Assembly (NCBI GenBank): GCA_002372315.1
Contig: DFFU01000012.1
Span: 77,157-141,156 of the forward strand
Direction of reading: 5' to 3'
Origin: Alphaproteobacteria bacterium UBA3768
Lineage (GTDB): Bacteria > Pseudomonadota > Alphaproteobacteria > CAAHEQ01 > UBA3637
Length of the DNA stretch: 64,000 nucleotides
Below are positions 7,608 to 16,545 of this stretch, in pieces. The first letter of the stretch is position 1; each line of letters starts with the position of its first letter. The position numbers and the translations under genes are program-made. The notes beneath the pieces are model-generated. The model worked only from the letters and a program-made list of their open reading frames with translations. It was not told where the DNA came from and made no database searches.

Positions 7608-9771
7608 AAAATTTTTTTCACACCCTAAAGTGCGGTCTGTTTTTTGGCTTTTTTTAGCCCTCTTTATTTTGGTGAGTCTGGCGGGATATCACGATCAAGA
7701 TAATTCATGGAATACGTTCAGCAATAGTGTTCAAAATTATTTGGGGATAGTGGGGGCATGGACGGCTGATATTTTGTTGCAAATGCTGGGGGTAATGGCC
7801 TTTTCTTTACCTGTTATTTTCTTTATTTTTTCTGTTTTTTTATGGCGACAAGAAAAATGGTTAAAATTACGTTTTATATCGCTTGTATTGGGAATTTTAT
7901 GGGTTGATTGGTTGTTAGCAAAGGTACCCATTGAAACGACAAAGGGATGGTTTAAAGCGGATGCAGGAGGATTTGTTGGCTTTTTTCTGAATCAGCTATG
8001 GGTGCTTCCCAAAGGATATTGGCTTATTTTATGGGTAGGGGGGAGTGTGCTCTTGTTTGCGTGGGCGCTGAAATTACATCTTCTTCAAGTTACAAAAATG
8101 TTGGGTAAAGGTTTTATGTGGTTATTGAAAAAAATACCAGTTAGGTTGCCTTCAAAAATTGTTTCATTATTTAAAAAATTACATGTTCATCATCAAGTGG
8201 AAAAAATTAGAAAATCCGTTCCAAAGGTTAAGGTTAAAGCAGTTAAAAGTACACCACAAACATTGGTGCCAAAACCTGAAACTGGTATGCAATTACCATC
8301 CACAGATTTGTTGGCGCCTGTAAAAGAAAGTTCTGGTACACATTTAACAAAAGAACAGATGAGTCAAATTTCACATTCTTTGGAAAGTGTATTGTTGCAA
8401 TTTAAAGTACAAGGTCAGGTTGTGGGGGCGCGTCCCGGTCCTGTTGTAACTTTGTATGAATTTGAACCGGCCAGTGGTATTAAAATTTCGCGTGTGATTA
8501 CATTGGCTGATGATGTGGCTCGCGAAATGAAAGTTGTCTCTGTGCGTATGGCCGTTGTACCGGGGAGTAATGTAATTGGTATTGAAATGCCCAACCAAAA
8601 TCGTGAGACGGTTTATATTCGTGAAATGATAGAAGACGATGACTTTAAAAATCACAAAGGTGCTTTACCGATTGTGTTGGGTAAAAATATCGGTGGTAAG
8701 CCCGTTTTTGCAGACTTGGCTAAAATGCCACATTTATTGGTGGCAGGGACAACGGGTTCGGGTAAATCCGTGGGGATTAACACAATGATTTTATCGCTGT
8801 TATATCGCTTTACGCCCGAACAATGTCGTTTGATTATGGTGGATCCGAAAATGGTGGAATTATCTGTTTATAATGGGATACCGCATTTATTGACACCTGT
8901 TGTAACAGAGCCCAGTAAATCTTTGATGGCGTTGAAATGGGCGGTGCACGAAATGGAAGATCGCTATCGTAATATGAGCCAATTAGGTGTACGTAATATA
9001 GAAGGGTTTAACGCTAAATTAAAAGAGGCGAAAGAAAAGAATTTAACATTGAAGCGCCGTGTGCAAACAGGTTTTGATCCTGCAACAGGCGAGCCGATTA
9101 TGGAAGATCAAGCCTTTGATTTAACGCCATTGCCTTATATTGTGTTTATTATTGATGAAATGGCGGATTTAATGGGGCAGTGTGGTAAAGAAGCAGATCC
9201 CCTTATTCAACGTTTGGCGCAAATGGCGCGTGCTGTGGGAATTCATTTGATTTTGGCGACTCAGCGGCCTTCTGTGGATGTTGTAACCGGTACAATTAAA
9301 TCCAACTTTCCATCGCGTATTTCTTTCCAAGTACGTAATAAAATTGACTCGCGTACGATTTTGGATGAACAGGGTGCTGAACAATTATTGGGTCGTGGAG
9401 ATATGCTTTATATGCCAGCAGGTAATAAACCCACACGTGTACATGGGCCTTTTGTGTCGGATGAAGATGTGGCGAATGTCGTGAAACACTGGACAGCGCA
9501 AGGTGAGCCCAAGTATGTGGATGCGGTGGTGGAAGAATCCGCACAAATGGCTGCGGGTGGTGCCAGTGGTGGCGCGGGTGGAAGTGGCAGCCTGTATGAC
9601 CAAGCGGTGGCGATTGTTTTGCGCGATAAGAAGCCAACGACCAGTTATATCCAACGCCGTTTGTCTATCGGTTATAATAAAGCGGCCGATTTGATTGACC
9701 AAATGGAAGCCAATGGTGTGATTTCTCCGCCCAACGCTGCCGGCAAACGCGAAATTTTAAAGGGGGAATAG
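7600..9771 (+). CDS. ftsK: FtsK/SpoIIIE-type DNA translocase
   Basis: The 723-residue protein has four N-terminal membrane segments (residues 15-155) anchoring it at the septum, a short basic linker (about 180-235), then the motor. Walker A is GTTGSGKSVGIN near residue 383, Walker B is IVFIIDEMADLM near 515, and ILATQRPSVDVVTG follows. The last 60 residues are the winged-helix gamma domain (YDQAVAIVLRDKKPTTSYIQ...) that reads KOPS-like polarity sequences. The linker is far shorter than in E. coli FtsK, as in other alphaproteobacterial and SpoIIIE-type proteins. Its start lies inside the hdaA 3' end. Confidence 0.95.
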   Translation: MFKKFFSHPKVRSVFWLFLALFILVSLAGYHDQDNSWNTFSNSVQNYLGIVGAWTADILLQMLGVMAFSLPVIFFIFSVFLWRQEKWLKLRFISLVLGILWVDWLLAKVPIETTKGWFKADAGGFVGFFLNQLWVLPKGYWLILWVGGSVLLFAWALKLHLLQVTKMLGKGFMWLLKKIPVRLPSKIVSLFKKLHVHHQVEKIRKSVPKVKVKAVKSTPQTLVPKPETGMQLPSTDLLAPVKESSGTHLTKEQMSQISHSLESVLLQFKVQGQVVGARPGPVVTLYEFEPASGIKISRVITLADDVAREMKVVSVRMAVVPGSNVIGIEMPNQNRETVYIREMIEDDDFKNHKGALPIVLGKNIGGKPVFADLAKMPHLLVAGTTGSGKSVGINTMILSLLYRFTPEQCRLIMVDPKMVELSVYNGIPHLLTPVVTEPSKSLMALKWAVHEMEDRYRNMSQLGVRNIEGFNAKLKEAKEKNLTLKRRVQTGFDPATGEPIMEDQAFDLTPLPYIVFIIDEMADLMGQCGKEADPLIQRLAQMARAVGIHLILATQRPSVDVVTGTIKSNFPSRISFQVRNKIDSRTILDEQGAEQLLGRGDMLYMPAGNKPTRVHGPFVSDEDVANVVKHWTAQGEPKYVDAVVEESAQMAAGGASGGAGGSGSLYDQAVAIVLRDKKPTTSYIQRRLSIGYNKAADLIDQMEANGVISPPNAAGKREILKGE

Positions 9772-9772
9772 G

Positions 9773-11137
9773 ATGAAAAAAACGTTAAAAATTTTTTTAA
9801 TCATGCTTTGTTTGTTTTCAGTGAAACTTGTTTACGCTGTACCGATGCCTCCACGTCATTATATGAAGTCTGATGATTGTCCCAAAGAAGCTCCATTTTT
9901 GTCTAGTTGGGCAAAAAAAGAATGTGTTGGTTGTGATTATCTTGGTGAAATTGAAATTGCAAAAGGTCACGAAAAAGATTTTGATATTTGTCCCAATCGA
10001 GAAACTAAAAGTACATCACGTTTTGAAGGAGAATTAATAAGTGTTTTAAAAAAATGTCCTCCAGAAGCACCTTTAAGAACAAAATATGGTTGCAAATCAT
10101 GTGATTCTTGGGTTGATTATTTTGCTATACCTGTTTTTGAACAATCAGATTGTCAGTCTTGCCCCGGATTAACTTTCAATAAAAGTAATTTAATCTTAGG
10201 AGAATGGTCTTGGGATAATTTTTGTATTAAACAATGTCCCCAGGATAAGCCAATGCAGGGTAAGCATGGTTATTGTGATTCGTGTGATTCCTTATCATTA
10301 GAGATTAAACAAAAAGAATGTGCCAAATGTCCTAACCGTGTTTATGAAGATCATCTTTGCCTTTTTAAAGAAATTAAGGGTAAGGATGGAAATCCCTTAC
10401 TAATGGCTAGAGCTTTTGGAACAGATGGAATTGGATGGACAGCAGATTTGTATAGTTGTGGTTATCCTTATGGAATACAGACAACGAAGAGTAGTTGTGA
10501 TCAATGTCCTAATCGTTATTATAAAGAGAATTTATGCATATTAAAAACAAACTGTCAAAAAGAAGAGTACGCAACTTTGGATGGGAAATGTATACCTTGT
10601 AATGAAAATGATGTAGAGATACATGATGTTTTGGAGACGGAGTGTCGGAAATGTCCTCAACGCTTATATAAGGACCACAAATGTGCTAAATGTTCAAAAG
10701 GGAAAATAGCTAATTCTAATGGTGGTTGTGAACCATGTGATACCCCTTACGTAATTTATTTATTAGACAAGGATAACAAGTCATGTCCCAATCGTATAAC
10801 CCAAAAAATTAGAGATGATGTGTATATCAGTTCTTTAAAAGAATGTCCGAAAAATTATCCTATAAAAAATGGTTTTGGTAGCTGTGTTGCTTGCGAGGTA
10901 TTGGGTGATCTCACACATTCAGTTGGTGTGTCAAAAGAGGACTGTAAAAAATGTGGAGGGTTATACCAGGGAAATCTTTGTTTGCCTAAGAACAGGCCTC
11001 TGGTAATGAAATTATACAGTTTTTCTCTTTCTTGCGATGAAAAAGAAGAATTGGCAACCACTCCCGAAAATTGTGCGCTTTGTCCTAACCGCGAATATGT
11101 GGATAGCAAATGCGTTTTAAAAAAGGAAATAAAATGA
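9773..11137 (+). CDS. secreted protein with about 40 Cys in CxxC/CPNR repeats
   Basis: A signal peptide (MKKTLKIFLIMLCLFSVKLVYA) precedes a mature chain of about 430 residues with 40 Cys. Repeats follow the plan CP(x)nGxCxxCD(x)nCxxCPNRxYxxxxC; the CPNR motif or a close variant appears at least five times. There is no hydrophobic C-terminus, so it is released or held by disulfides or partners. The gene starts 1 bp after ftsK and its stop overlaps the lolA start (ATGA), so it is embedded in an envelope operon. It is paralogous to the gene at 3575. Superficially it resembles CxxC-rich surface proteins of protists; I infer no homology. Confidence 0.75.
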   Translation: MKKTLKIFLIMLCLFSVKLVYAVPMPPRHYMKSDDCPKEAPFLSSWAKKECVGCDYLGEIEIAKGHEKDFDICPNRETKSTSRFEGELISVLKKCPPEAPLRTKYGCKSCDSWVDYFAIPVFEQSDCQSCPGLTFNKSNLILGEWSWDNFCIKQCPQDKPMQGKHGYCDSCDSLSLEIKQKECAKCPNRVYEDHLCLFKEIKGKDGNPLLMARAFGTDGIGWTADLYSCGYPYGIQTTKSSCDQCPNRYYKENLCILKTNCQKEEYATLDGKCIPCNENDVEIHDVLETECRKCPQRLYKDHKCAKCSKGKIANSNGGCEPCDTPYVIYLLDKDNKSCPNRITQKIRDDVYISSLKECPKNYPIKNGFGSCVACEVLGDLTHSVGVSKEDCKKCGGLYQGNLCLPKNRPLVMKLYSFSLSCDEKEELATTPENCALCPNREYVDSKCVLKKEIK

Positions 11138-11751
11138 AAAAATTAATTTTACTTTTGTTTTTAAGTTTTACTTTGCCGACCTATGCATTGGTGGATAAAA
11201 AAATTGATACACCAGCTAATCGGGCGATTTTGAATAAGGTGGAAAAAGCCTATAATAAAATGCGCACTTTGCAAGCTAAATTTGCTCAATTTAATTCCAA
11301 AATGAAAGACGATTTACAAACGGGAATCATCTATATTTCTCGCCCTGGTCAGATGCGTTTGGCCTATGAAAAAGGTTCGCCTTTGGAATTTGTGGCCACC
11401 AATGGTGCTTTTATTTATCACGATAAAGATTTGGAAGAGGTGAATTATTTCGATTTAAATTCCACCCCTGTGGAATGGATTTTGCGTGATAAGTTGGTCT
11501 TTGATGATGCTGGCTTTGTGGTAACAGACGTTCAAGATGTTTTGGATGAATACTATATTACAGCCCATAAAAAGGATGCCAAAGAATTGGGTGAATTGAC
11601 TCTTATCATTGATAAAGATACAATGGAGTTGAAACAATGGGATGTGTTGGATATGCAGGGTATTAAATCCACAGTTTCTCTTTTTGATATAAAACAAAAT
11701 ATACCTATTGACAAAAAGATTTTTTTGTTTCATAATCCTTACAAGAATTAA
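11134..11751 (+). CDS. lolA: outer-membrane lipoprotein carrier LolA
   Basis: The 205-residue periplasmic chaperone has signal peptide MKKLILLLFLSFTLPTYA. The LolA fold is indicated by TLQAKFAQFNSKMKDDLQTG, the GIIYISRPGQMRLAYEKGSP strand-turn, and the late TVSLFDIKQN region. It shuttles lipoproteins from LolCDE to the outer membrane. I take ATG 11134, overlapping the preceding Cys-rich gene and preceded by AAAAGGA; a frame from 11110 would prefix charged residues to the signal peptide. ftsK followed by lolA is a common alphaproteobacterial neighbourhood, here with one gene inserted. Confidence 0.9.
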   Translation: MKKLILLLFLSFTLPTYALVDKKIDTPANRAILNKVEKAYNKMRTLQAKFAQFNSKMKDDLQTGIIYISRPGQMRLAYEKGSPLEFVATNGAFIYHDKDLEEVNYFDLNSTPVEWILRDKLVFDDAGFVVTDVQDVLDEYYITAHKKDAKELGELTLIIDKDTMELKQWDVLDMQGIKSTVSLFDIKQNIPIDKKIFLFHNPYKN

Positions 11752-11772
11752 AAAAAAACGGGGAGGTTTTTC

Positions 11773-12486
11773 ATGAAAAAGTTCTTAACGGCATGTGCTT
11801 TGGTAACTTTAATGGCTGCGTCTGTAAGTGCTGCACCTCAGCAATCTGAGTGTGCTTATTCGCCACGTCAAACGTTAATACGTGATGCAAAGGACGCAAT
11901 TCAGATTGCAAAGTTGATTGAGCAAGGTGTTGTATTTGACGAAACACCTCGGTGCGGTGGTTCATTGATGCAATTGGCTGTCAGACGTGGTAATACGGAT
12001 GTATTGGTTGCCCTTTTGAATCAAGATTTAAAGCGTGCGTCTCAAATTGTTTCTTTGGATGAATTTCCCATTCCTGGTGCTCCTAAAAAGGTACCTTTGT
12101 GGCTTTTTGCAGCATACTATGCTCCCAATGAAAACGTAATGATTTTATTACAAAAGGCCTTGCAACAGTCTAATCAAAATTTGGCTGTTACAGATGAACT
12201 TGGTCGTAATGTCTTGTGGTATATGGATAAAAATCCTGTGTTGCGTAAGACAGATTTATATGATACGTTAAACAGTGAATTATTGACGTCTTTGACAATG
12301 TCCACTCAAGATTTATTGTTAAATACAGCACTAGGTGGAGGACATGCTCCACTGAATGCGGGGGCATTGACGGGGCAATCAACAGGAAGTGGGCAGCCTA
12401 TGGTGGGACAATTGACGACGCCTACAACAACGGCAACGCCAGCACCACAGGCGAGTCAAAAGGAAATTGTTGAACCCACTAAATAA
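11773..12486 (+). CDS. secreted ankyrin-like protein with low-complexity tail
   Basis: The 237-residue protein has a signal peptide (MKKFLTACALVTLMAASVSA). A helical region follows with ankyrin-like turns (SLMQLAVRRGNTDVLVALLN; PLWLFAAYYAPNENVMILLQ; VTDELGRNVLWYMDKNP). A Gly/Thr/Pro/Ala-rich tail starts near residue 180 and includes GQLTTPTTTATPAPQA. It follows lolA by 21 bp with GGGGAGG before the ATG, so it is probably in the same operon. Its 3' end overlaps the convergent regulator gene by 8 bp. Role unknown; a periplasmic protein-binding module is a reasonable guess. Confidence 0.7.
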   Translation: MKKFLTACALVTLMAASVSAAPQQSECAYSPRQTLIRDAKDAIQIAKLIEQGVVFDETPRCGGSLMQLAVRRGNTDVLVALLNQDLKRASQIVSLDEFPIPGAPKKVPLWLFAAYYAPNENVMILLQKALQQSNQNLAVTDELGRNVLWYMDKNPVLRKTDLYDTLNSELLTSLTMSTQDLLLNTALGGGHAPLNAGALTGQSTGSGQPMVGQLTTPTTTATPAPQASQKEIVEPTK

Positions 12487-12991
12487 GCTTGTATTTACCA
12501 CTTTCTAAGATAATGAGTTTATCGTCGTAGGGGGATAGTTTTTGTCGTAAGGTGTAAATGTGGCTTTCCAAAGTATGTGTATGTACATCTTGTTGATAAT
12601 GCCAAACGGTATCTAAAATTTCCCCTTTGGTTGCTTGATGGTCGTATTTTTTTGCTAAAAATCCAATGATGGCAGATTCCTTCTCTGTCAACTGAATGAT
12701 TTTGAGAGAGGCTTTTTGAATCAACTGCCGGGTACGTGGCTCCCATTTAAAGTATTGATTTTCAAAATTTCCTAAACTCATTTGAATCAACTTTTCCTTT
12801 AGTTTTTTGGCACTACAAGGCAAATCTATATCCTTCCCCAAAATCAATATTGGTACATTAAATGTGTCCATTTGATTATCTGTGAGCAGGGCCGCATAAG
12901 TATGTGTAGGAACAAATTTTTCAGCATTGCCTTTCAATAAATCTAACAAAGCCTTCTGCCAAATTAAATTTTGTACTTTTATACCAATCAT
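12479..12991 (-). CDS. OmpR-type winged-helix regulator with a degenerate receiver-like N-terminus
   Basis: The C-terminal 80 residues match the Trans_reg_C winged helix: the LTEKESAIIGFLAKK recognition platform, KGEILDTVWHY, and the HTLESHIYTLRQKL recognition helix. The N-terminal 75 residues have receiver-like alternation (MIGIKVQNLIWQKALLDLL; VPILILGKDI). They lack an acidic pocket and an obvious phospho-accepting Asp, so control by phosphorylation is unlikely. No partner kinase is adjacent. The divergent neighbour is kdtA, so lipid A/Kdo genes are candidate targets, but this is inference. Start ATG 12991 has AAAGGCAAGAG upstream. Confidence 0.72.
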   Translation of the reverse strand: MIGIKVQNLIWQKALLDLLKGNAEKFVPTHTYAALLTDNQMDTFNVPILILGKDIDLPCSAKKLKEKLIQMSLGNFENQYFKWEPRTRQLIQKASLKIIQLTEKESAIIGFLAKKYDHQATKGEILDTVWHYQQDVHTHTLESHIYTLRQKLSPYDDKLIILESGKYKLI

Positions 12992-13058
12992 CTCTTGCCT
13001 TTTTTGTTAAAAAAAGATATACATATTGATAATGTAATATAGCAAAAAGTCAAAAAAA

Positions 13059-14324
13059 ATGATAGGATTATTTTTATATCAGTTGTTATTTGTTCTATGT
13101 CTGCCGATTTGGTGTGTGTTTTTTTTGCTGCGTTTAGCAAAAGGCAGGGAAGATAAGCATCGGTGGAAAGAGCGTTGGGGAATACCAGGTTGTGTTAGAC
13201 CTGATGGAAAATTAATATGGATGCATGGTGCAAGTGTGGGGGAATGCTTATCTATGTTGCCTTTGATTCAGCGTTTGTTGGAGCGGGATAAAAATTTACA
13301 TATTATGGTTACCAGTGGGACTGTCACTTCAGCCAATTTAATGGCAACCCGTTTGCCACAGAGAGCTTTTCATCATTATTTGCCACTGGATATGCCTTGG
13401 GCTTGTGCACGATTGATTCGACATTTTCAACCGCAAGCTGCTTACTGGTTTGAATCAGAATTTTGGCCGACAACAGTGTATGCATTTAAGCAGGCGGGCA
13501 TTCCTTTGGTATTATTAAATGGTCGCATTTCTGATCGCTCTTTTGGACGTTGGCAAAAATGTCCGTCTGTTATTCGTTTTATTTTATCTTGTTTTACTTT
13601 AACATTGGGGCAGTCACAAGAGGATCGTCGTCGTTTGGAGGTATTGGGCGGTCCCAATACAGCGTGTGTCGGAAACATTAAATGTGCGGCACCAGCCAGT
13701 CCTTTTGATCCATCTGAATTGGAAAAATTAATGTCCCAAATTGGAAATCGGCCTTGCTTTTGTGGTGCTTCTACGCATCATAATGAGGAAGAACAATTGG
13801 CTGATGTTGTCTTAAATTTAAAGGGTGATTTTCAAAATTTATTGATGATTTCAGTTCCACGTCATCCCAATCGTGCAGACGAAATTCAAAAGATGTTTGA
13901 AGGTAAGGGCTTAAAGGTAGCTCGTCGTTCTAAAGGGGAAGAAATTTCTGATAATATTCAGGTTTATTTGGCTGATACCATTGGGGAAATGGGACTTCTA
14001 TATCAATTGGCGCCTCTTGTCTTTGTGGGGGGAAGTTTAATTGATTTTGGTGGGCAAAATATGTTGGAACCGATGTATTGGTCGCGGGTTGTTTTTGTGG
14101 GGCCGTATACACAAAATTTCCGTGCTTTTATGGCTTCTGGTAAAAAGTGTCATGCTTTGATTGAGATTCAAAATAAAGATGAATTGGCCGAAAAAATACG
14201 TTTTTATTTCATGCATCCTGATGCACAAGTTGAAATTAAAAAGCGGGCACATCAAATGGCTATTTCTGAAATGGCAGTGTTGGATCGGTTATATGATTTA
14301 TTAAAAGAAAGGAATCTTGTTTAA
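13059..14324 (+). CDS. kdtA: 3-deoxy-D-manno-octulosonic acid transferase
   Basis: The 421-residue inner-membrane-anchored GT-B glycosyltransferase transfers Kdo from CMP-Kdo to lipid IVA. An N-terminal hydrophobic helix (residues 2-26) precedes the Glycos_transf_N signature WMHGASVGECLSMLPLIQ. Later FCGASTHHNEEEQ, VPRHPNRADEI and VFVGGSLIDFGGQNMLEP mark the C-terminal donor-binding half. It leads the operon kdtA-lpxK-lpxL with 7-bp and 4-bp type junctions. No Shine-Dalgarno is seen. A weak promoter TTGTTA (13004) / GATAAT (13028) would leave a short leader of about 19 bases. Confidence 0.93.
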   Translation: MIGLFLYQLLFVLCLPIWCVFFLLRLAKGREDKHRWKERWGIPGCVRPDGKLIWMHGASVGECLSMLPLIQRLLERDKNLHIMVTSGTVTSANLMATRLPQRAFHHYLPLDMPWACARLIRHFQPQAAYWFESEFWPTTVYAFKQAGIPLVLLNGRISDRSFGRWQKCPSVIRFILSCFTLTLGQSQEDRRRLEVLGGPNTACVGNIKCAAPASPFDPSELEKLMSQIGNRPCFCGASTHHNEEEQLADVVLNLKGDFQNLLMISVPRHPNRADEIQKMFEGKGLKVARRSKGEEISDNIQVYLADTIGEMGLLYQLAPLVFVGGSLIDFGGQNMLEPMYWSRVVFVGPYTQNFRAFMASGKKCHALIEIQNKDELAEKIRFYFMHPDAQVEIKKRAHQMAISEMAVLDRLYDLLKERNLV

Positions 14325-14325
14325 A

Positions 14326-15300
14326 ATGCATGCACCTAAATTTTGGCAAAAAAAAGATTCAAAATTGGCCCGATTATTAAATCCCTTGGGACACATTTAT
14401 TCTTTTTTTGTCAGACGTCGTTTGCATAAATCCCATCCCTATCAATCCAAAATGCCAGTCATTTGTGTGGGTAATTTATCAGTGGGTGGTGTTGGCAAAA
14501 CCCCCGTGTGTTTGGCATTGGGGAATTACCTGCGTCAAAAGGGGAAAAAATTTTATTTTTTAAATCATGGTTATAAAGCACGACAGCAAAGTGTATTGGT
14601 TGATGTGCACGCTCATTCAGCACTGGATGTAGGTGATGAAGCGCTTTTGTTGGCTTTGACGGCACCCACTATTGTTGACAGTGCACGTGCGAGGGGGGCA
14701 CAGTTGGCCGAAAAATTAAAGGCGGATTTATTGATTATGGATGATGGTTTTCAAAATCCTTCTTTGGTTAAGACACTTTCTTTTATTGTGGTGGATGGAA
14801 CGTTAGGCTTTGGGAATGGTCGTGTTTTGCCAGCGGGACCTTTGCGTGAACCCGTTTTGATAGGACTAAAACGGGCTGATGCTTTAATCTTGGTGGGTAA
14901 AGATACATGGGGAGTGATGGATTATTTAAAGAAAAATGGGGTTGATTTGCCCGTTTTAACAGGTCATTTTGTTCAGGATAAATCTTTTATTCAAACGTTC
15001 AAAGGTAAGGTAATAGGTGCTTTTGCAGGAATTGGACATCCAGAAAAATTCTTTCAAATGCTTATTCAAAATGGGATTCAACTTAAAACAACAAAATCTT
15101 TTCCTGACCATTATTTTTACACACGTTTTGATATTGAAGATTTAAAAAAAGATAATACAGATTTGATGTGGGCGACAACCACAAAAGATTGGGTAAAAAT
15201 TCCGCCTGAAGTACGAAGCAATATTGTGGCGGTAACGGGCCATTTTGAATTTGATGATTTTGAAGAATTAGACCAACTCTTAAAAGAGGTGTATGAATGA
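14326..15300 (+). CDS. lpxK: tetraacyldisaccharide 4'-kinase
   Basis: LpxK phosphorylates the 4' position of the tetraacyldisaccharide to make lipid IVA at the inner membrane. The P-loop is NLSVGGVGKTPVCLAL near residue 48. The conserved VGDEALLLA, MDDGFQNPSL and LPAGPLREP segments are present. The start is ambiguous: TTG 14317 is only three bases from GGA, while ATG 14326 has that GGA twelve bases upstream. I chose the ATG, giving 324 residues. The stop overlaps the lpxL start by 4 bp. Confidence 0.92.
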   Translation: MHAPKFWQKKDSKLARLLNPLGHIYSFFVRRRLHKSHPYQSKMPVICVGNLSVGGVGKTPVCLALGNYLRQKGKKFYFLNHGYKARQQSVLVDVHAHSALDVGDEALLLALTAPTIVDSARARGAQLAEKLKADLLIMDDGFQNPSLVKTLSFIVVDGTLGFGNGRVLPAGPLREPVLIGLKRADALILVGKDTWGVMDYLKKNGVDLPVLTGHFVQDKSFIQTFKGKVIGAFAGIGHPEKFFQMLIQNGIQLKTTKSFPDHYFYTRFDIEDLKKDNTDLMWATTTKDWVKIPPEVRSNIVAVTGHFEFDDFEELDQLLKEVYE

Positions 15301-16196
15301 ATGGTATTGCCATTGGAAGAAGAACCTTTGTTCAAAAATATATCTCTGACCCATTGGTTGGATTTTGGGCTGCTTTTTTTATACTGATTTTCAAAATTTT
15401 ACCTTTATCTGTGGCACGCTTTTTAGGGGAGAATTTGGGAGCCCTATTGGGGCATATAATGCTTAGACGCAATCGGATTGCATTGGTGAATTTAAAAATA
15501 GCTTTTCCTGAAAAAACGTTGGCCGAGCACCAAAAAATTTTGCGTGGCATGTGGCGTCATTTTGGACGTGTTGCAGGTGAGATTTTTCATGTCAATCAGG
15601 TTATGCAAACGACTCGTATAGAGGGAAAAGAATATATAGAAAAAGCCTTTCAAGAAGGAAAAGGTGGTATTGTTTGCTCGGCACATATGGGGAATTGGGA
15701 ATTACCATTTGCAAAGGCTATATCCTCAGAAATTCAATTAAATCCTGTGTTTCGTACAGCCAACAATCCTTATTTGAATAAATTACTTTTTACTCGACGT
15801 TCTGGAGTGCATATTCCAAAAGGGACACATGGTGCACGTTTGATATTTCAAGTACTCAAAAAGGGGCAGTTTATTACGATTTTATGTGATCAGAAATATC
15901 GCGAAGGGATGACGATTCCTTTATGGGGACACCCAGCTCAAACCACAACGGCAATTGCCAGTTTGGCTTTAAAATTTAACGTTCCCATATTGATGGCGCG
16001 GTGTGTTTATCATTCAGGTGGATATTATGTGGCTAAAATTTATCCGCCTTTAAAGGTTTTTCACCGTTTATCGCGTGAAAAATCCGAATATGAAATTATG
16101 TCTCAGGTAAACCATATTTACGAAAATTGGATTCGCGAATACCCAGAACAATGGCTGTGGATACATCGGCGCTTTGATAAAAAGATTTATAGATAA
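15297..16196 (+). CDS. lpxL: lipid A biosynthesis lauroyl/late acyltransferase (LpxL/HtrB family)
   Basis: The 299-residue protein has an N-terminal membrane helix (about residues 20-40) and the HX4D/E acyltransferase motif as SAHMGNWELPF near residue 128. Conserved FRTANNPYLNKLL and a C-terminal WIREYPEQWLWIHRRF are also present. It adds a secondary acyl chain to Kdo2-lipid IVA. It is coupled to lpxK by an ATGA overlap, completing a Kdo/lipid A operon. The acyl chain length cannot be inferred from the sequence. Confidence 0.92.
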   Translation: MNGIAIGRRTFVQKYISDPLVGFWAAFFILIFKILPLSVARFLGENLGALLGHIMLRRNRIALVNLKIAFPEKTLAEHQKILRGMWRHFGRVAGEIFHVNQVMQTTRIEGKEYIEKAFQEGKGGIVCSAHMGNWELPFAKAISSEIQLNPVFRTANNPYLNKLLFTRRSGVHIPKGTHGARLIFQVLKKGQFITILCDQKYREGMTIPLWGHPAQTTTAIASLALKFNVPILMARCVYHSGGYYVAKIYPPLKVFHRLSREKSEYEIMSQVNHIYENWIREYPEQWLWIHRRFDKKIYR

Positions 16197-16243
16197 ATAT
16201 TGAGGCAAAAGTCTAATTTTTAACAAAAATAAGTGAGGAGATA

Positions 16244-16426
16244 TCAACGTTCACTTTGTTTTTGGGGGTTATTTTGCTTTAATTGAGCAGATTTATGGGA
16301 TGTTATTTTTACTGAGTGCACGACTTCTTCTTCATCATCCTCTTGAATAGTTGCTTTAATTAGGCCCCACAGGATAAATGGCACCGATAATATGTTAATA
16401 AAATCTTTGTTCAATGTATTTTTCAT
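16244..16426 (-). CDS. small hypothetical protein with one hydrophobic helix
   Basis: The 60-residue frame has a hydrophobic stretch FINILSVPFILWGLIKATI (residues 9-27). An acidic patch (EDDEEEE-like) and a polar Lys/Gln-rich tail follow. The upstream site is only AAAGAT about eight bases from the ATG. It fills an otherwise empty 349-bp space between lpxL and mtaB. It could be a small inner-membrane protein or a chance frame; no family was recognised. Confidence 0.4.
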   Translation of the reverse strand: MKNTLNKDFINILSVPFILWGLIKATIQEDDEEEVVHSVKITSHKSAQLKQNNPQKQSER

Positions 16427-16510
16427 TATAATATCTTTTTATATAGATTATGGGGAAGTATACCAAAAAATGGCTGTCTTGTCAAGGACAAAGAGGCCAG
16501 ATAATTCAAA

Positions 16511-16539
16511 TTGCTTTTTAGATAAAAATCTGATACAAT
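16511..16539 (+). promoter_or_regulatory. promoter of leaderless mtaB transcript
   Basis: -35 TTGCTT (16511-16516), 17-bp spacer, -10 TACAAT (16534-16539) with extended TG-A. The mtaB ATG at 16546 is six bases downstream, at the predicted transcription start, and no Shine-Dalgarno is present. Confidence 0.75.
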
Positions 16540-16545
16540 ACCCCT

